Shown here: piece after piece, positions 41,485 through 51,125 of the stretch
Layout: every line of letters begins with the position of its first letter
Position numbering within the stretch: the stretch's first letter is position 1
Translations under genes and position numbers: made by a program
The notes under the pieces: model-generated
Database searches by the model: none
What the model was told of the DNA's origin: nothing
Seen by the model: the letters and a program-made list of their open reading frames with translations, nothing else
Origin: Cyclobacteriaceae bacterium
Lineage (GTDB): Bacteria; Bacteroidota; Bacteroidia; Cytophagales; Cyclobacteriaceae
DNA length: 64,000 bases
Assembly: GCA_013141055.1 (NCBI GenBank)
Contig: JABFRS010000002.1
Coordinates: 1,178,001 to 1,242,000 of the forward strand
Reading direction: 5' to 3'

Positions 41485-42849
41485 ATGGTAAAAAAGATCT
41501 TCAAGTATTTCTTTCTTCTGATTGGATGCCTGCTGCTGGTAGGTATAATCTATGCATCGGTAACGTTTCTACCGATCATGTCGGGAATGGCTGCGAAGAC
41601 TATGTGTTCCTGTGTGTTTGTATTGGATCGCACTCCAGAGAGTGTCATTGAGAAAGAGTTCGCAGTATTTCCAGGGATGAACAAGGCGAAGATCGAATTC
41701 ATTGATTCCTCTGCCGTCACGGCAAAAATATTGTGGTCAACGAGCAAAGCTGTTTATAGACCAGGATTGGGATGCACACTCCTGGCGGAACGCCCTGAAT
41801 CAGAAGTGATGAATCAGGAATTCAATCTGATAGAACCAGATTCTGTAAATCAGGACTCAATCCCCTGGCCTTCCGGAAATATTAAAAAGGATACAGTAAT
41901 TGCTGCGATTGAAGTGGCCATTGATAAAGCCTTTGCTGAAACAGATCCTGAAAAGCCAAAAAATACGTTAGCCGTTATCGTTTTATATGATGGACAAATT
42001 ATAGGCGAGCGATACGCTTCTGGCTTCGACAAAAATTCCAGATTCATGGGTTGGTCCATGACAAAGAGCTTAACCAATGCACTGCTTGGAACATTAATCA
42101 GGGAAAATAAATTAAGCCTTGATCAGCCAGCCCCGGTTGCTGAATGGCAAAATGATGAACGAAAAGTCATTACCATTAAAAATCTAATGCAGGGAAGCAG
42201 TGGACTGGAGTGGAATGAATCTTATTTTCTCCCCGGAGATTTTCACAATATGTTCATGCACAGCGACGATAAAGGTGGATATGCGGCATCGAAAAAAGCA
42301 GAACATAAACCCGATGAATTCTGGGAATACTCAAGCGGAACTTCCAATATTCTTTCAAAGATCATAAGAGAAACGGTGGGCGACAGCCTGTATCATCGCT
42401 ATCCGTATGAAAAGTTCTTTCGTAAGATAGGAATGAATCATGCACTTCTGGAGCCTGACGCTTCCGGTACATTTGTAGGATCATCGTATGGATATGCAAG
42501 TGCCAGAGATTGGGCAAGATTCGGGCTTCTTTTCCTCAATGATGGAATGTGGAATGGTGAACGCATTCTTCCTGAAGGCTGGTCAAAGTTTACATCAACT
42601 CCTGCACCCGCTTCTCCGATTGGTCAGTATGGAGGCATGTTCTGGTTAAATGCTGGTGCCAAGGGAGATCCATCAAAGAGTTATCATCCCGGACTTCCCC
42701 AGGATGAATATGGTGCAGAAGGTTTTGAAGATGAGTATGTGTGGATCATTCCATCGAAGAAACTTGTAATTGTACGATTGGGTGTAAGCCATCATGGATC
42801 TGGTACGCTAGAGTTCGCGAAAAGTGTGATTGAGGCCGTTGGGAAATAG
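41485..42849 (+). CDS. Serine beta-lactamase-like hydrolase (class C/penicillin-binding-protein type)
   Basis: A 454-aa protein with an N-terminal membrane anchor (about 5-30). The catalytic SxxK is SMTK at 191-194 in RFMGWSMTKSLTNAL, the second motif is in EYSSGTSNILSK, and conserved elements of the family (LDQPAPVAEW, IKNLMQGSSGLEW, GLLFLNDGMWNGERIL) are present. Such proteins are periplasmic esterases, D-aminopeptidases or 6-aminohexanoate hydrolases rather than resistance enzymes. Separate from the paa operon by 77 nt. Confidence 0.92.
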   Translation: MVKKIFKYFFLLIGCLLLVGIIYASVTFLPIMSGMAAKTMCSCVFVLDRTPESVIEKEFAVFPGMNKAKIEFIDSSAVTAKILWSTSKAVYRPGLGCTLLAERPESEVMNQEFNLIEPDSVNQDSIPWPSGNIKKDTVIAAIEVAIDKAFAETDPEKPKNTLAVIVLYDGQIIGERYASGFDKNSRFMGWSMTKSLTNALLGTLIRENKLSLDQPAPVAEWQNDERKVITIKNLMQGSSGLEWNESYFLPGDFHNMFMHSDDKGGYAASKKAEHKPDEFWEYSSGTSNILSKIIRETVGDSLYHRYPYEKFFRKIGMNHALLEPDASGTFVGSSYGYASARDWARFGLLFLNDGMWNGERILPEGWSKFTSTPAPASPIGQYGGMFWLNAGAKGDPSKSYHPGLPQDEYGAEGFEDEYVWIIPSKKLVIVRLGVSHHGSGTLEFAKSVIEAVGK

Positions 42850-42860
42850 AAGAATCAGAA

Positions 42861-43565
42861 TTGGGCATTTTCAGGTTTAAACAGTTTGAGGTTTGTGATG
42901 ACCGTGCGACGATGAAGGTTGGAACGGACGCTGTGTTGATTGGAGCATGGGCAAATGTTGACAACGCCAAGTCCATACTTGATATCGGCACGGGTTCAGG
43001 AGTGATTGCATTGATGATGGCACAACGAAGTGCGTCCGATACAAGAATAGATGCTGTGGAGTTGCAGAAAGAAGATGCGGAGCAAGCCAGTGAAAATGTT
43101 TCAAGTTCACCGTGGTCAGAAAAGGTAAAAGTCTTTCATAGAGACATTCTGGAGTTTCGACCTGATAAGAAATACGATCTCATTGTTTGTAACCCACCTT
43201 TCTTTACAAAAAGCCTATTGCCACCGGATACCTCAAGAAGAGATGTGAGGCATGACGATCAACTTAATTTTAATCAATTGATTGAATCTGTGATCCGAAT
43301 GATCTCACCAAATGGAAATTTTAATGTCATTCTTCCCACCAAGGAGGCTGAGATACTTAATCAAAAAGCAAGTCAGAACCGATTGCATCTTAACAAGCTT
43401 ACTGATTTCTTTTCAAGAAATGATAAACCACAGGAACGATCCCTTATGGAGTTTGGGATGAGCTTAAGACAGCAAAAAACAGACTCATTAACACTTTACA
43501 AATCTGGAATGGTGTGGTCAGAAGAATACCGTGCCTTAACATCAGAATTTTATCTCCAATCCTAG
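42861..43565 (+). CDS. trmN6: tRNA1(Val) adenine-37 N6-methyltransferase (TrmN6/YfiC-like)
   Basis: A 234-aa class I SAM methyltransferase. It opens as YfiC does (FRFKQFEVCDDRATMKVGTDAVLIGAW), has the SAM motif LDIGTGSGVIALMMAQR and the adenine-N6 signature NPPF in YDLIVCNPPFFTKSL. It methylates N6 of A37 in tRNA1(Val). The frame has no nearby ATG; the TTG at 42861 gives the standard N-terminus. It lies 11 nt after the serine hydrolase gene. Confidence 0.92.
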   Translation: MGIFRFKQFEVCDDRATMKVGTDAVLIGAWANVDNAKSILDIGTGSGVIALMMAQRSASDTRIDAVELQKEDAEQASENVSSSPWSEKVKVFHRDILEFRPDKKYDLIVCNPPFFTKSLLPPDTSRRDVRHDDQLNFNQLIESVIRMISPNGNFNVILPTKEAEILNQKASQNRLHLNKLTDFFSRNDKPQERSLMEFGMSLRQQKTDSLTLYKSGMVWSEEYRALTSEFYLQS

Positions 43566-43669
43566 ATCTACCCACTAATGTGGTATTAGTAAGTGTTAAG
43601 ATTTACTGCTCATATTGGGCAATGCTATTATTTCTATTTGATAATCAGGCTATTAAAACTAAATAATGC

Positions 43670-43681
43670 ATGTTTAAACAT
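43670..43681. promoter_or_regulatory. Perfect 12-nt palindrome upstream of yceI-like gene, candidate MarR operator
   Basis: ATGTTTAAACAT lies 50 nt upstream of the yceI-like start, in an AT-rich promoter region. MarR proteins bind palindromes of this length and a MarR gene follows yceI in the same transcript, so it is a reasonable operator candidate. Confidence 0.4.
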
Positions 43682-43731
43682 ATGTTTCTGAATCTTCACT
43701 AGGTTTGTGGTATCAAAAATCAAACACAACT

Positions 43732-44328
43732 ATGAAAAAAATTAATGCACTTTTCGCCCTCATTTTGATGGCTGGAGCGGTATCCGCTCAGACTACCTGG
43801 AACATCGATAAAGTACACTCGAGCATTGGATTCAGTGTTACGCACATGGTTGTTTCTGAAGCTTCCGGAAACTTCAAGGACTTCTCTGCAAAGGTTGTGA
43901 GCAAGACTGCTGACTTCGATGGTGCAGAAGTAAATTTTACAGCAAAAGCTGCTTCAATCAATACAGAAAATGAAAGACGCGATGGACATTTGAAATCAGC
44001 TGATTTTCTAGACGCTGAAAAATTCCCTGAAATCACTTTCAAAGGAAATCTGGTAAAGGCTGGTGGCAAATACCAGTTGAAAGGTCAGTTCACCATGAAA
44101 GGTGTAACAAAGGATGTTGCGTTTGACGTAACATACGGTGGTACAATCGACACAGGTCGTGGTGTAAAGGCAGGTTTCAAGTTGACTGGCAAGATCAACC
44201 GTCAGGATTACGGTGTGAAGTTCGCAAGCAAACTTCAGGATGGAAGCGCAGTATTAGGTGATGATGTTGAAATCACTTGTAAGATCGAATTGGATAAAGA
44301 ACAAGCTCCTGCAGCTGAGAAGAAATAA
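43732..44328 (+). CDS. YceI-family periplasmic lipid-binding protein
   Basis: A 198-aa protein from the ATG at 43732 (the TTG-initiated extension to 43705 is unlikely). Signal peptide MKKINALFALILMAGAVSA, then the YceI fold: TTWNIDKVHSSIGFSVTHMVVSE, a GHLKSADFLDAEKFPEITF segment and KGVTKDVAFDVTY. YceI proteins bind polyprenoid lipids in a lipocalin-like barrel. A MarR regulator gene follows across a terminator. Confidence 0.95.
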   Translation: MKKINALFALILMAGAVSAQTTWNIDKVHSSIGFSVTHMVVSEASGNFKDFSAKVVSKTADFDGAEVNFTAKAASINTENERRDGHLKSADFLDAEKFPEITFKGNLVKAGGKYQLKGQFTMKGVTKDVAFDVTYGGTIDTGRGVKAGFKLTGKINRQDYGVKFASKLQDGSAVLGDDVEITCKIELDKEQAPAAEKK

Positions 44329-44335
44329 AGAAAAT

Positions 44336-44365
44336 GGGGAGCCTTCAAGCTCCCCTTCTTTTTTC
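44336..44365 (+). terminator. Intrinsic terminator between yceI-like gene and marR-like gene
   Basis: GGGGAGC-CTTCAA-GCTCCCC followed by TTCTTTTTTC. A strong 7-bp GC-rich stem 7 nt after the yceI stop. It ends 2 nt before the marR-like ATG, leaving no room for a promoter. Confidence 0.85.
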
Positions 44366-44367
44366 AT

Positions 44368-44817
44368 ATGAAAATTGAAGAAGAGATCAAGCAAACAACT
44401 TTCAGGAATGCCTATCAAAAGGCAGCTCTTAATATCATTTATTCCGGCAACTGGCTATTAAGCAAGCAACAGGAATTTTTTAAACCTTTCGGGATCACCT
44501 CATCCCAGTTTAATATTCTCCGGATTCTTCGCGGACAGCATCCCCATAAAATTTCTGGAGTAGAAATCAAATCAAGAATGCTTGATAGAAATTCAGATAT
44601 TCCAAGATTACTGGATCGTCTGATCAGGAAAAATCTTATTTCAAAATCACAATGTCCCAATGATAAACGTGCCGCAGATGTGATGATCACGGCAAAGGGA
44701 TTAGAAATACTTGAACTCATTGATACGCAAATCCACGAATCTGAGAAAACACTTCTTAAGCTTACAAAAGAAGAAGCCACACAATTAAGCAATCTGCTGG
44801 ATAAGTGCCGCGACTAG
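44368..44817 (+). CDS. MarR-family transcriptional regulator
   Basis: A 149-aa MarR regulator with winged helix: FGITSSQFNILRILRGQHP, then the recognition helix area IKSRMLDRNSDIPRLLDRLIRKNLI and the wing CPNDKRAADVMITAKG. The start is directly behind a strong terminator without a ribosome site, so expression depends on read-through from yceI or on a promoter inside that gene. It probably represses the yceI-like gene. Confidence 0.92.
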   Translation: MKIEEEIKQTTFRNAYQKAALNIIYSGNWLLSKQQEFFKPFGITSSQFNILRILRGQHPHKISGVEIKSRMLDRNSDIPRLLDRLIRKNLISKSQCPNDKRAADVMITAKGLEILELIDTQIHESEKTLLKLTKEEATQLSNLLDKCRD

Positions 44818-44862
44818 AATAAGATTGAAGATTAAGTAAAGATGATTTGTTAGCTTCGACTT

Positions 44863-46914
44863 ATGAAGCACATCCTTGCCCTCGCTATTTTCAGCATTAT
44901 CAGCATCCATTCATTTTCCCAGACTCAAATCAATCCTGATGAGATCGATATCGTAAGAGACCAATGGGGAGTGCCGCACATATTTTCTAAAAAGGATAAC
45001 GGCGTAGCGTACGGTTTAGCGTGGGCCCATTCGGAAGATGATTTTGAGACGATTCAAAAAGGATTTCTGGCAAGTAAAGGAATGCTGGGACAGTATGCAG
45101 GTAAATCTGGTGCCACGGTAGACTATATTATTCAATTCCTGCGTTGTCGCGAAATCGTAGATCAGCGATATGAAGGCGACATCTCTCAACAATACAAAGA
45201 GATCTTACAAAGCTATTGCGATGGAATTAATGCTTATGCAACAAAGCATCCAAAGGAAGTTCTTCTGAAGAGATTATTTCCTGTCTCGCCCGAAGACATG
45301 CTCACCTATTCTGTGTTGCAATTGGCGATCTCAGCTGGTGCAGACGAAGCCTTGACAAGAATTAATAACAGTACAATTCCCTCAGGTTTAAAGCCAGGCG
45401 GATCCAATGCATACGCATTCAACTCCAGAATTACCTCCGATGGAAATACCTATCTGGCAATCAACTCTCATCAACCGTTGGAAGGACCTGTTGCATGGTA
45501 TGAAGCTCATCTATGCAGCGAAGAAGGGTGGAATATACTAGGCGCTTTATTTCCAGGAGCACCAAGCATTCTCCATGGATGCAATGAAAATCTTGGCTGG
45601 GCCCACACAGTTAACTATCCCGACAAACTGGATGTTTATGAGCTTGAGATAAATCCTCTCAATAAAAATCAATACAAGATTGATGGGGAATGGAAAGATC
45701 TTGAGAAAAAAGTAGTGAGACTAAAAGTCAAAGTCGCAGGAATTCAGCTTTCGGTCAAGAGAGATGCTTTTAACAGCATTTATGGTCCGGTGATGATTTC
45801 AGCAAAAGGAGCATTCGCTGTCAGAACCGGAGCATTAATGGAAATACGTGGCCTTGAGCAATGGTACAGAATGAATAAGGCAAAGAATTTTACAGAATTC
45901 AAAAAAGTTATTTCGATGACAGCGATTTCAGGATACAACATTGTGTATGCCGATCGGTATGACACCATCTATTATTTGAGCAATGGAAGAATTCCTATCC
46001 GTGATAAAAAATTCACATGGACTACCACCCTGCCTGGCAACACAACAGAAACTCTTTGGAAAGATTTTCATCCGATAAATGATCTGCCTCAGATTCTTCA
46101 GCCGTCTTCTGGTTATCTCTTCAACAGCAACCACTCTCCTTTCAATGCAACCTCGGCAAACGACAACATCAAAAACACTGACTATGATGCTACGATGGGT
46201 TATGAAACCAATGACAATAACCGAAGTGAACGTTTTATGGAATTGATGAAATCATATTCCAAAGTAAGTTATGATGATTTTAAACGCATTAAATATGACT
46301 TTCAGCTTCCTCAGAAATTAAGATATCAGACTTCCTGTGACACATTGTTCTTATTAAAAGAATCAGAATACCCATCTCTTGCACGCACTATTCACCAACT
46401 CAATAACTGGGATCGAAAAGCTACTGTTGACAGCAAAGGCGCTGCAATCTTCGCCATCATATACTACAAAGTTGTTGAAGAGCAATCAAACGGAGCCGCT
46501 TACCGTGTTTTGACAAAAGCAAAATGCGTTGAATTGATCGCCTACGCCAGACAATATATGCTTAGCAATTTCAAAGCTGAAGAAAGCACGTTAGGTCAAT
46601 ATCAAAAGCTTGTTCGCGGTGATAAAAATATTCCATTGGCAGGACTTCCCGATGTGATCGCTGCAATGAGATCAGGAGAGCATAAAAACGGAATGGTGAA
46701 GGGTGAACAGGGAGAATCCTACATCGAACTGGTAAAGTTCACCAAAGATGGACCAGAGATCGAAACCATTAATTGTTATGGAGCATCCAATGTTCCAGGC
46801 AACCCACACTTTGATGATCAGATGACATTATTCACTCAGCAGAAGACCAAGAAAATGACATTGAAAAAGGAGGAAGTTTATAAGAGTGCAAAGAAAGTTT
46901 ATCATCCTAAATAG
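44863..46914 (+). CDS. Penicillin acylase/N-acylhomoserine-lactone acylase family Ntn hydrolase
   Basis: A 683-aa secreted acylase precursor. Signal peptide (about 1-19), alpha-subunit segment starting DEIDIVRDQWGVPHIF, then the autoprocessing site GGSNAYAFNSRI in which Ser181 becomes the N-terminal nucleophile of the beta chain. The conserved INSHQPLEGPVAWYEAHL and a later NNRSERFMELM with the catalytic-type Asn/Arg support the call. Substrate could be penicillins, AHLs or other amides; family members in Bacteroidota are mostly of unknown specificity. Confidence 0.92.
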   Translation: MKHILALAIFSIISIHSFSQTQINPDEIDIVRDQWGVPHIFSKKDNGVAYGLAWAHSEDDFETIQKGFLASKGMLGQYAGKSGATVDYIIQFLRCREIVDQRYEGDISQQYKEILQSYCDGINAYATKHPKEVLLKRLFPVSPEDMLTYSVLQLAISAGADEALTRINNSTIPSGLKPGGSNAYAFNSRITSDGNTYLAINSHQPLEGPVAWYEAHLCSEEGWNILGALFPGAPSILHGCNENLGWAHTVNYPDKLDVYELEINPLNKNQYKIDGEWKDLEKKVVRLKVKVAGIQLSVKRDAFNSIYGPVMISAKGAFAVRTGALMEIRGLEQWYRMNKAKNFTEFKKVISMTAISGYNIVYADRYDTIYYLSNGRIPIRDKKFTWTTTLPGNTTETLWKDFHPINDLPQILQPSSGYLFNSNHSPFNATSANDNIKNTDYDATMGYETNDNNRSERFMELMKSYSKVSYDDFKRIKYDFQLPQKLRYQTSCDTLFLLKESEYPSLARTIHQLNNWDRKATVDSKGAAIFAIIYYKVVEEQSNGAAYRVLTKAKCVELIAYARQYMLSNFKAEESTLGQYQKLVRGDKNIPLAGLPDVIAAMRSGEHKNGMVKGEQGESYIELVKFTKDGPEIETINCYGASNVPGNPHFDDQMTLFTQQKTKKMTLKKEEVYKSAKKVYHPK

Positions 46915-46927
46915 AAGGAAAGCCACA

Positions 46928-46959
46928 TAAAAAAACCCATCCCGATTTCTCAGGATGGG
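46928..46959 (-). terminator. Intrinsic terminator of ahcY
   Basis: On the minus strand CCCATCC-loop-GGATGGG followed by a T7 run, 40 nt beyond the ahcY stop. It also lies just after the acylase stop and may act for both. Confidence 0.85.
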
Positions 46960-46998
46960 CAACTCTAAGTTTTGCAAGCAGAGAGTTAGTTGTATCTA

Positions 46999-48303
46999 TT
47001 AATAGCGATAGTAATCAGGCTTGAATGGCCCTTTAACTTCCACACCAATATATTTTGCTTGTTCCGGAGAAAGCTCTTCAAGTTCCACACCGATCTTCTT
47101 CAAATGAAGGCTTGCTACTTTTTCATCCAGATGCTTAGGAAGCATGTACACTTGATTCTTGTAGTTCTTAGTGTGCATCCAAAGTTCAAGCTGAGCAAGA
47201 ACCTGATTCGTGAATGAATTCGACATTACAAATGAAGGGTGACCTGTCGCGCACCCTAAGTTGACCAAACGACCTTCTGCCAATAAGATAACCTGACGGC
47301 CATTCTTCATAGTGTAAAGATCCACTTGTGGTTTCACTTCATCCTTAGCGGCATTCTTGTTCAACCATGCAACATCAATTTCATTGTCGAAGTGACCGAT
47401 GTTACAAACGATAGCCTTGTCTTTCATATTCTCGAAATGACGTGACTGGATGATTCCATGGTTACCAGTAGCCGTTACAATAATGTCTGCATCCTTAACA
47501 GCATTGTCCATCTTGCGAACAGCAAATCCATCCATTGCAGCCTGAAGGGCGCAAATAGGATCAATCTCTGTAACAATCACACGTGCACCTGCACCGCGAA
47601 GGGAAGCAGCTGAACCCTTGCCTACGTCTCCGTAACCGGCAACGACAGCAACTTTACCAGCCATCATTACATCAGTAGCTCTACGAATTGCATCTACCAA
47701 TGATTCCTTACAGCCGTATTTATTATCAAACTTTGATTTTGTAACTGAATCGTTGATGTTGATCGCAGGCAAAGGCAACTTGCCATTCTGCGCACGTTCG
47801 ATCAGGCGGTGAACTCCGGTAGTAGTCTCTTCTGAGATACCACGGATACCAGCTACCAACTGAGGATTCTTATCCAATACAAGATTAGTCAAGTCACCAC
47901 CATCATCAAGGATCATGTTGAGTGGCTTGCCATCCTTAAATGCATATAAAGTCTGTTCGATACACCAGTCAAACTCTTGTTCATTCATTCCCTTCCAGGC
48001 GAAAACAGGAATTCCAGCTTTCGCGATGGCTGCAGCAGCGTGGTCTTGTGTAGAGAAGATATTGCAAGAAGACCAGGATACTTCTGCACCCAGTTCTTTC
48101 AATGTTTCAATCAAAACTGCTGTTTGGATGGTCATGTGCAGACAGCCTGCGATACGGGCATCCTTAAGTGGTTTGCTTGAACCAAATTCTTCGCGGATTG
48201 CCATTAAACCTGGCATTTCAGCTTCTGCTAATTTGATCTCTTTACGGCCCCATTCGGCCAATGAAAGGTCTTTTACCTTATAGTTGAGTTTTTCGGCTAC
48301 CAT
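46999..48303 (-). CDS. ahcY: Adenosylhomocysteinase (S-adenosyl-L-homocysteine hydrolase)
   Basis: A 434-aa cytosolic NAD-dependent enzyme that splits SAH into adenosine and homocysteine in the methyl cycle. Landmarks: [20 protein letters not shown] with substrate-binding His, [30 protein letters not shown] with catalytic Lys/Asp, the NAD loop [19 protein letters not shown] and the C-terminal KPDYYRY. Monocistronic, with a strong terminator. No SAH riboswitch is recognisable in the short leader before its start. Confidence 0.98.
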   Translation of the reverse strand: MVAEKLNYKVKDLSLAEWGRKEIKLAEAEMPGLMAIREEFGSSKPLKDARIAGCLHMTIQTAVLIETLKELGAEVSWSSCNIFSTQDHAAAAIAKAGIPVFAWKGMNEQEFDWCIEQTLYAFKDGKPLNMILDDGGDLTNLVLDKNPQLVAGIRGISEETTTGVHRLIERAQNGKLPLPAININDSVTKSKFDNKYGCKESLVDAIRRATDVMMAGKVAVVAGYGDVGKGSAASLRGAGARVIVTEIDPICALQAAMDGFAVRKMDNAVKDADIIVTATGNHGIIQSRHFENMKDKAIVCNIGHFDNEIDVAWLNKNAAKDEVKPQVDLYTMKNGRQVILLAEGRLVNLGCATGHPSFVMSNSFTNQVLAQLELWMHTKNYKNQVYMLPKHLDEKVASLHLKKIGVELEELSPEQAKYIGVEVKGPFKPDYYRY

Positions 48304-48456
48304 TATAATTTATTGTTTTTCGGTGGTTAGGCGGCAAAGGTAATAAGAAGCTTTGTAAAAATGATGGCTATCTCCAATGAGTATGGATTACGCCCAAAAC
48401 TTCATCATTTGAGGAACTTTCAAGAGATGAGAGGCTGTTATGAACCAAATTATCAA

Positions 48457-49146
48457 ATGAAGAAGCGCGAAATACAAGTTGAAATTGTCTCTGATGTAGT
48501 CTGTCCATGGTGTTACATTGGAAAAAGGCGATTTGAAAGAGCGGTAGATGAATTGAAAAGTGAATACGATATTTCTGTAACCTACTCACCCTTTGAGCTA
48601 AACGCAGAGATGCCTAAAGAAGGAGTTGATCAAAAAGCTTATCTGGTAAAAAAATTCGGAAGTGAAGAAAAATTCAGACAACTCACCAACAATGTTGTCA
48701 ATACAGCCAAACTGGAAGGCCTTTCATTCGATTTTGACCAACAACGGATTTCTCCTAATACACGAGATGCTCATCGCATTATCGCTTTCGCTAAAGTAGC
48801 AGGTAAACAGGCGGAAGTAAATGAAGCCTTTATGAAGGCCTATTTTGAAGATGGAATTGATTTATCCAAAAATGATAACCTGATCAGGATTGCCGTTGAA
48901 GCCGGGCTTGAAAAAGAGGAAGTCACAGATCTTTTGAATTCTGATAAAGGAATTGACGAAGTGGAATTGGCTGAAGGCATGAATCATCAACGTGGAATCA
49001 GTGGCGTTCCTTTCTTTATCATCAATAATAAATATGGATTATCAGGCGCTCAGCCAACAGAAACATTTATTAAAGTTTTGACTGAGATTGGCGACCAGGT
49101 AGTATTAGCAGGAGAAACCTGTGATCCTGAACAAAAAGATTGTTAG
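48457..49146 (+). CDS. DsbA-family oxidoreductase (FrnE-like)
   Basis: Start at the ATG at 48457 (MKKREIQVEIVSD), giving 229 aa; the frame is open to 48361 but that would add an unlikely 32 residues. The thioredoxin active site CPWC (C16-x2-C19) follows directly, then the helical DsbA insertion (residues about 60-150) and the cis-Pro loop GISGVPFFIINNKY. No signal peptide, so it is a cytosolic FrnE-type protein, perhaps an isomerase for disulphides or glutathione-like adducts. Divergent from ahcY. Confidence 0.93.
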   Translation: MKKREIQVEIVSDVVCPWCYIGKRRFERAVDELKSEYDISVTYSPFELNAEMPKEGVDQKAYLVKKFGSEEKFRQLTNNVVNTAKLEGLSFDFDQQRISPNTRDAHRIIAFAKVAGKQAEVNEAFMKAYFEDGIDLSKNDNLIRIAVEAGLEKEEVTDLLNSDKGIDEVELAEGMNHQRGISGVPFFIINNKYGLSGAQPTETFIKVLTEIGDQVVLAGETCDPEQKDC

Positions 49147-49148
49147 AT

Positions 49149-50441
49149 CTATTTTCCTCTGGACAAATCACCTACCTTAATAATTGTAGTCCAAACGCTC
49201 ACCTTTCCGTCATCCATGCGTGACCATATTGGTGTAATGATTCCGTCAGAAGCCGCAATATTGATCACATCACCAAGTGATCCAGTGTCCGTTGGTGTGA
49301 AGGGAGTTTCGCTTATTTTCTTTTCATAGAAAACATTTCCTCCATCGAATGAATAGGAAAGGTAAACATCCGTCTGATTGTCCTCATAATTCCTCCTGTC
49401 ATAATAAACGACATAAATAAATGCCGAGCTGGCATCAACAGCGATTGCAGGTGAGAATTGGTGATGGCCTTTACCATCACTATTAATGCGAAATGGCGAC
49501 GTCCAGTTATCGCCTCGGTTCACAGATCGCATGAACCAGATATCAGTATCGTTGGCTCCGTTTCTTTGATCCGCGAAAGCGACGTAAAGACTATTCATAA
49601 CTCTTGTTGGACTCGTATCAATAATCAACGTCGGGCGACTATTACTAAGCTTGACGCCAGGAATATTGCTTAAAGCCCATCCACCAATTTGTTTACCAAT
49701 AGCAAGATCATTACTGAGCCATGTATCTCCACCATCATAAGAACGATCAAAGAAGATGACTTCATTCAGAGTCCATGCCGCATACATTTTCCCATCAAGA
49801 GAAACTACGGCGGTCGCATTGGCGGCTGTCTTGTTACCATCCATACAATCTCCTGGGGTTTGACTCAACTGGAGAGGCTTGCTCCATTTTGAACCATTCG
49901 ATGACACACTGAAAAGAATGCTTGATTGACAGCTTGCATCATCTAAACCATACTGGTCAAACTGTGTCCATGCGGAATAAAGAATTGACTTTTTAGCGTT
50001 GATGGAAGGAGTAAAGTGAGACTGGTTTTTAGAAGGATTCAATCCAAAGAAATTTTCTTCTCCCCATGTCGCACCACCATCATCAGATTTCTGGAGGACT
50101 ACCCGATCCATCCAGTTTTCGTTTCCTTTTCCCTTTCCACCAGGATCTGATTGATGGAAATAGTAAAAGTGTCCTTTCATGTCAGAAATAACCAAAGGAT
50201 TGCCACCTCCGAATACTGATGGAACTTTTGACTCCGCCCAAGTAGTACCGCCATCCAGTGTATAAACAGAGCGATTTAAAGAAACTGCTGCTACAATATT
50301 TTTTGAATCCTTGTGATTAATCGCGATGCTGGAATTTATAGGAGAGAATCCATTCAACTCATCAGCAATTTTAATATTCTTAAACTGAGCGGAACATTCA
50401 ATGCTCATCAACACCCCAAAAAATAACACCCACGTTCTCAT
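49149..50441 (-). CDS. Secreted sialidase-like beta-propeller protein with Asp-box repeats
   Basis: A 430-aa secreted protein with signal peptide (MRTWVLFFGVLMSIECSA). At least four Asp-box (BNR) motifs are visible: LDGGTTW, SDDGGATW, SYDGGDTW and NRGDNW, each on a blade hairpin of a six-bladed propeller. The catalytic Tyr/Glu/Arg triad of true sialidases is not obvious, so it may be a non-catalytic propeller. Last of three secreted-hydrolase genes on the minus strand, 12 nt from the SGNH gene. Confidence 0.85.
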   Translation of the reverse strand: MRTWVLFFGVLMSIECSAQFKNIKIADELNGFSPINSSIAINHKDSKNIVAAVSLNRSVYTLDGGTTWAESKVPSVFGGGNPLVISDMKGHFYYFHQSDPGGKGKGNENWMDRVVLQKSDDGGATWGEENFFGLNPSKNQSHFTPSINAKKSILYSAWTQFDQYGLDDASCQSSILFSVSSNGSKWSKPLQLSQTPGDCMDGNKTAANATAVVSLDGKMYAAWTLNEVIFFDRSYDGGDTWLSNDLAIGKQIGGWALSNIPGVKLSNSRPTLIIDTSPTRVMNSLYVAFADQRNGANDTDIWFMRSVNRGDNWTSPFRINSDGKGHHQFSPAIAVDASSAFIYVVYYDRRNYEDNQTDVYLSYSFDGGNVFYEKKISETPFTPTDTGSLGDVINIAASDGIITPIWSRMDDGKVSVWTTIIKVGDLSRGK

Positions 50442-50453
50442 ATTTCAGTAAGC

Positions 50454-51122
50454 TTATAAATACCCGTTCTTTTTCAAATAAGCAAGCCAATGATTATATC
50501 CAACAGCATTGAGATGCAGTCCATCATAGGTAAACTTAGCATCCAATACTCCTTTTGCAAGGAAATGGTTATGAATATTCACAAATGTGTATTTCAACGG
50601 TCCACCATACTTTTTTAACTGATCATTGATTTCCGTAATCTTCTCTTGCTTGTCGAATTGCGTAGGGAAATTCTTTACAGAAGGATTTACAGGTAAAAGA
50701 GTTTGCACAAAAATCTTTGTTTTTGGAGAAGCTGATCTGATCCTACCAACAATAGCGAAAATATTCTCAATTGTACGTTCTGAAGGAATGTCCTTTGAAA
50801 GATCATTCACACCTATCAATAAAAATATGGATGAAGGCTTGTGACGCATGATCTCATCCATTCGCTGCAACAAGCCAAAAGTATTATCCCCTGAAATACC
50901 ACGGTTCATAACACTGGAATCCTTCAAAAGCTTTCTCCAGTTTCCTCCTTCTGTGATGCTGTTTCCAACAAACATAATCTTCCCTGTAGCAACCGGCTCT
51001 TTTTTGAATTTTGCAAGACGCGTTGCATAATGCTCAGGTAAATTGGGAAGCGTGTCGTACTTCGCCTGCGAATAGGTTGCAAACGAAGCACTTAACAATA
51101 TCAGAATCAGCAGCTTTTTCAT
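50454..51122 (-). CDS. SGNH/GDSL-family secreted esterase
   Basis: A 222-aa protein with a signal peptide (about 1-18). Block I nucleophile GNSITEGG, block III GVNDLSK (Asn) and block V DGLHLN (Asp and His) give the full SGNH set. Similar enzymes are platelet-activating-factor acetylhydrolase-like or carbohydrate esterases. It lies 3 nt downstream of the CocE gene and 12 nt upstream of the propeller gene, forming one operon. Confidence 0.92.
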   Translation of the reverse strand: MKKLLILILLSASFATYSQAKYDTLPNLPEHYATRLAKFKKEPVATGKIMFVGNSITEGGNWRKLLKDSSVMNRGISGDNTFGLLQRMDEIMRHKPSSIFLLIGVNDLSKDIPSERTIENIFAIVGRIRSASPKTKIFVQTLLPVNPSVKNFPTQFDKQEKITEINDQLKKYGGPLKYTFVNIHNHFLAKGVLDAKFTYDGLHLNAVGYNHWLAYLKKNGYL

Positions 51123-51125
51123 TAA

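Noticed and set aside
46999..48456. SAM/SAH riboswitch before ahcY
   Set aside because: The leader upstream of ahcY is short and shows no SAH or SAM-II consensus.
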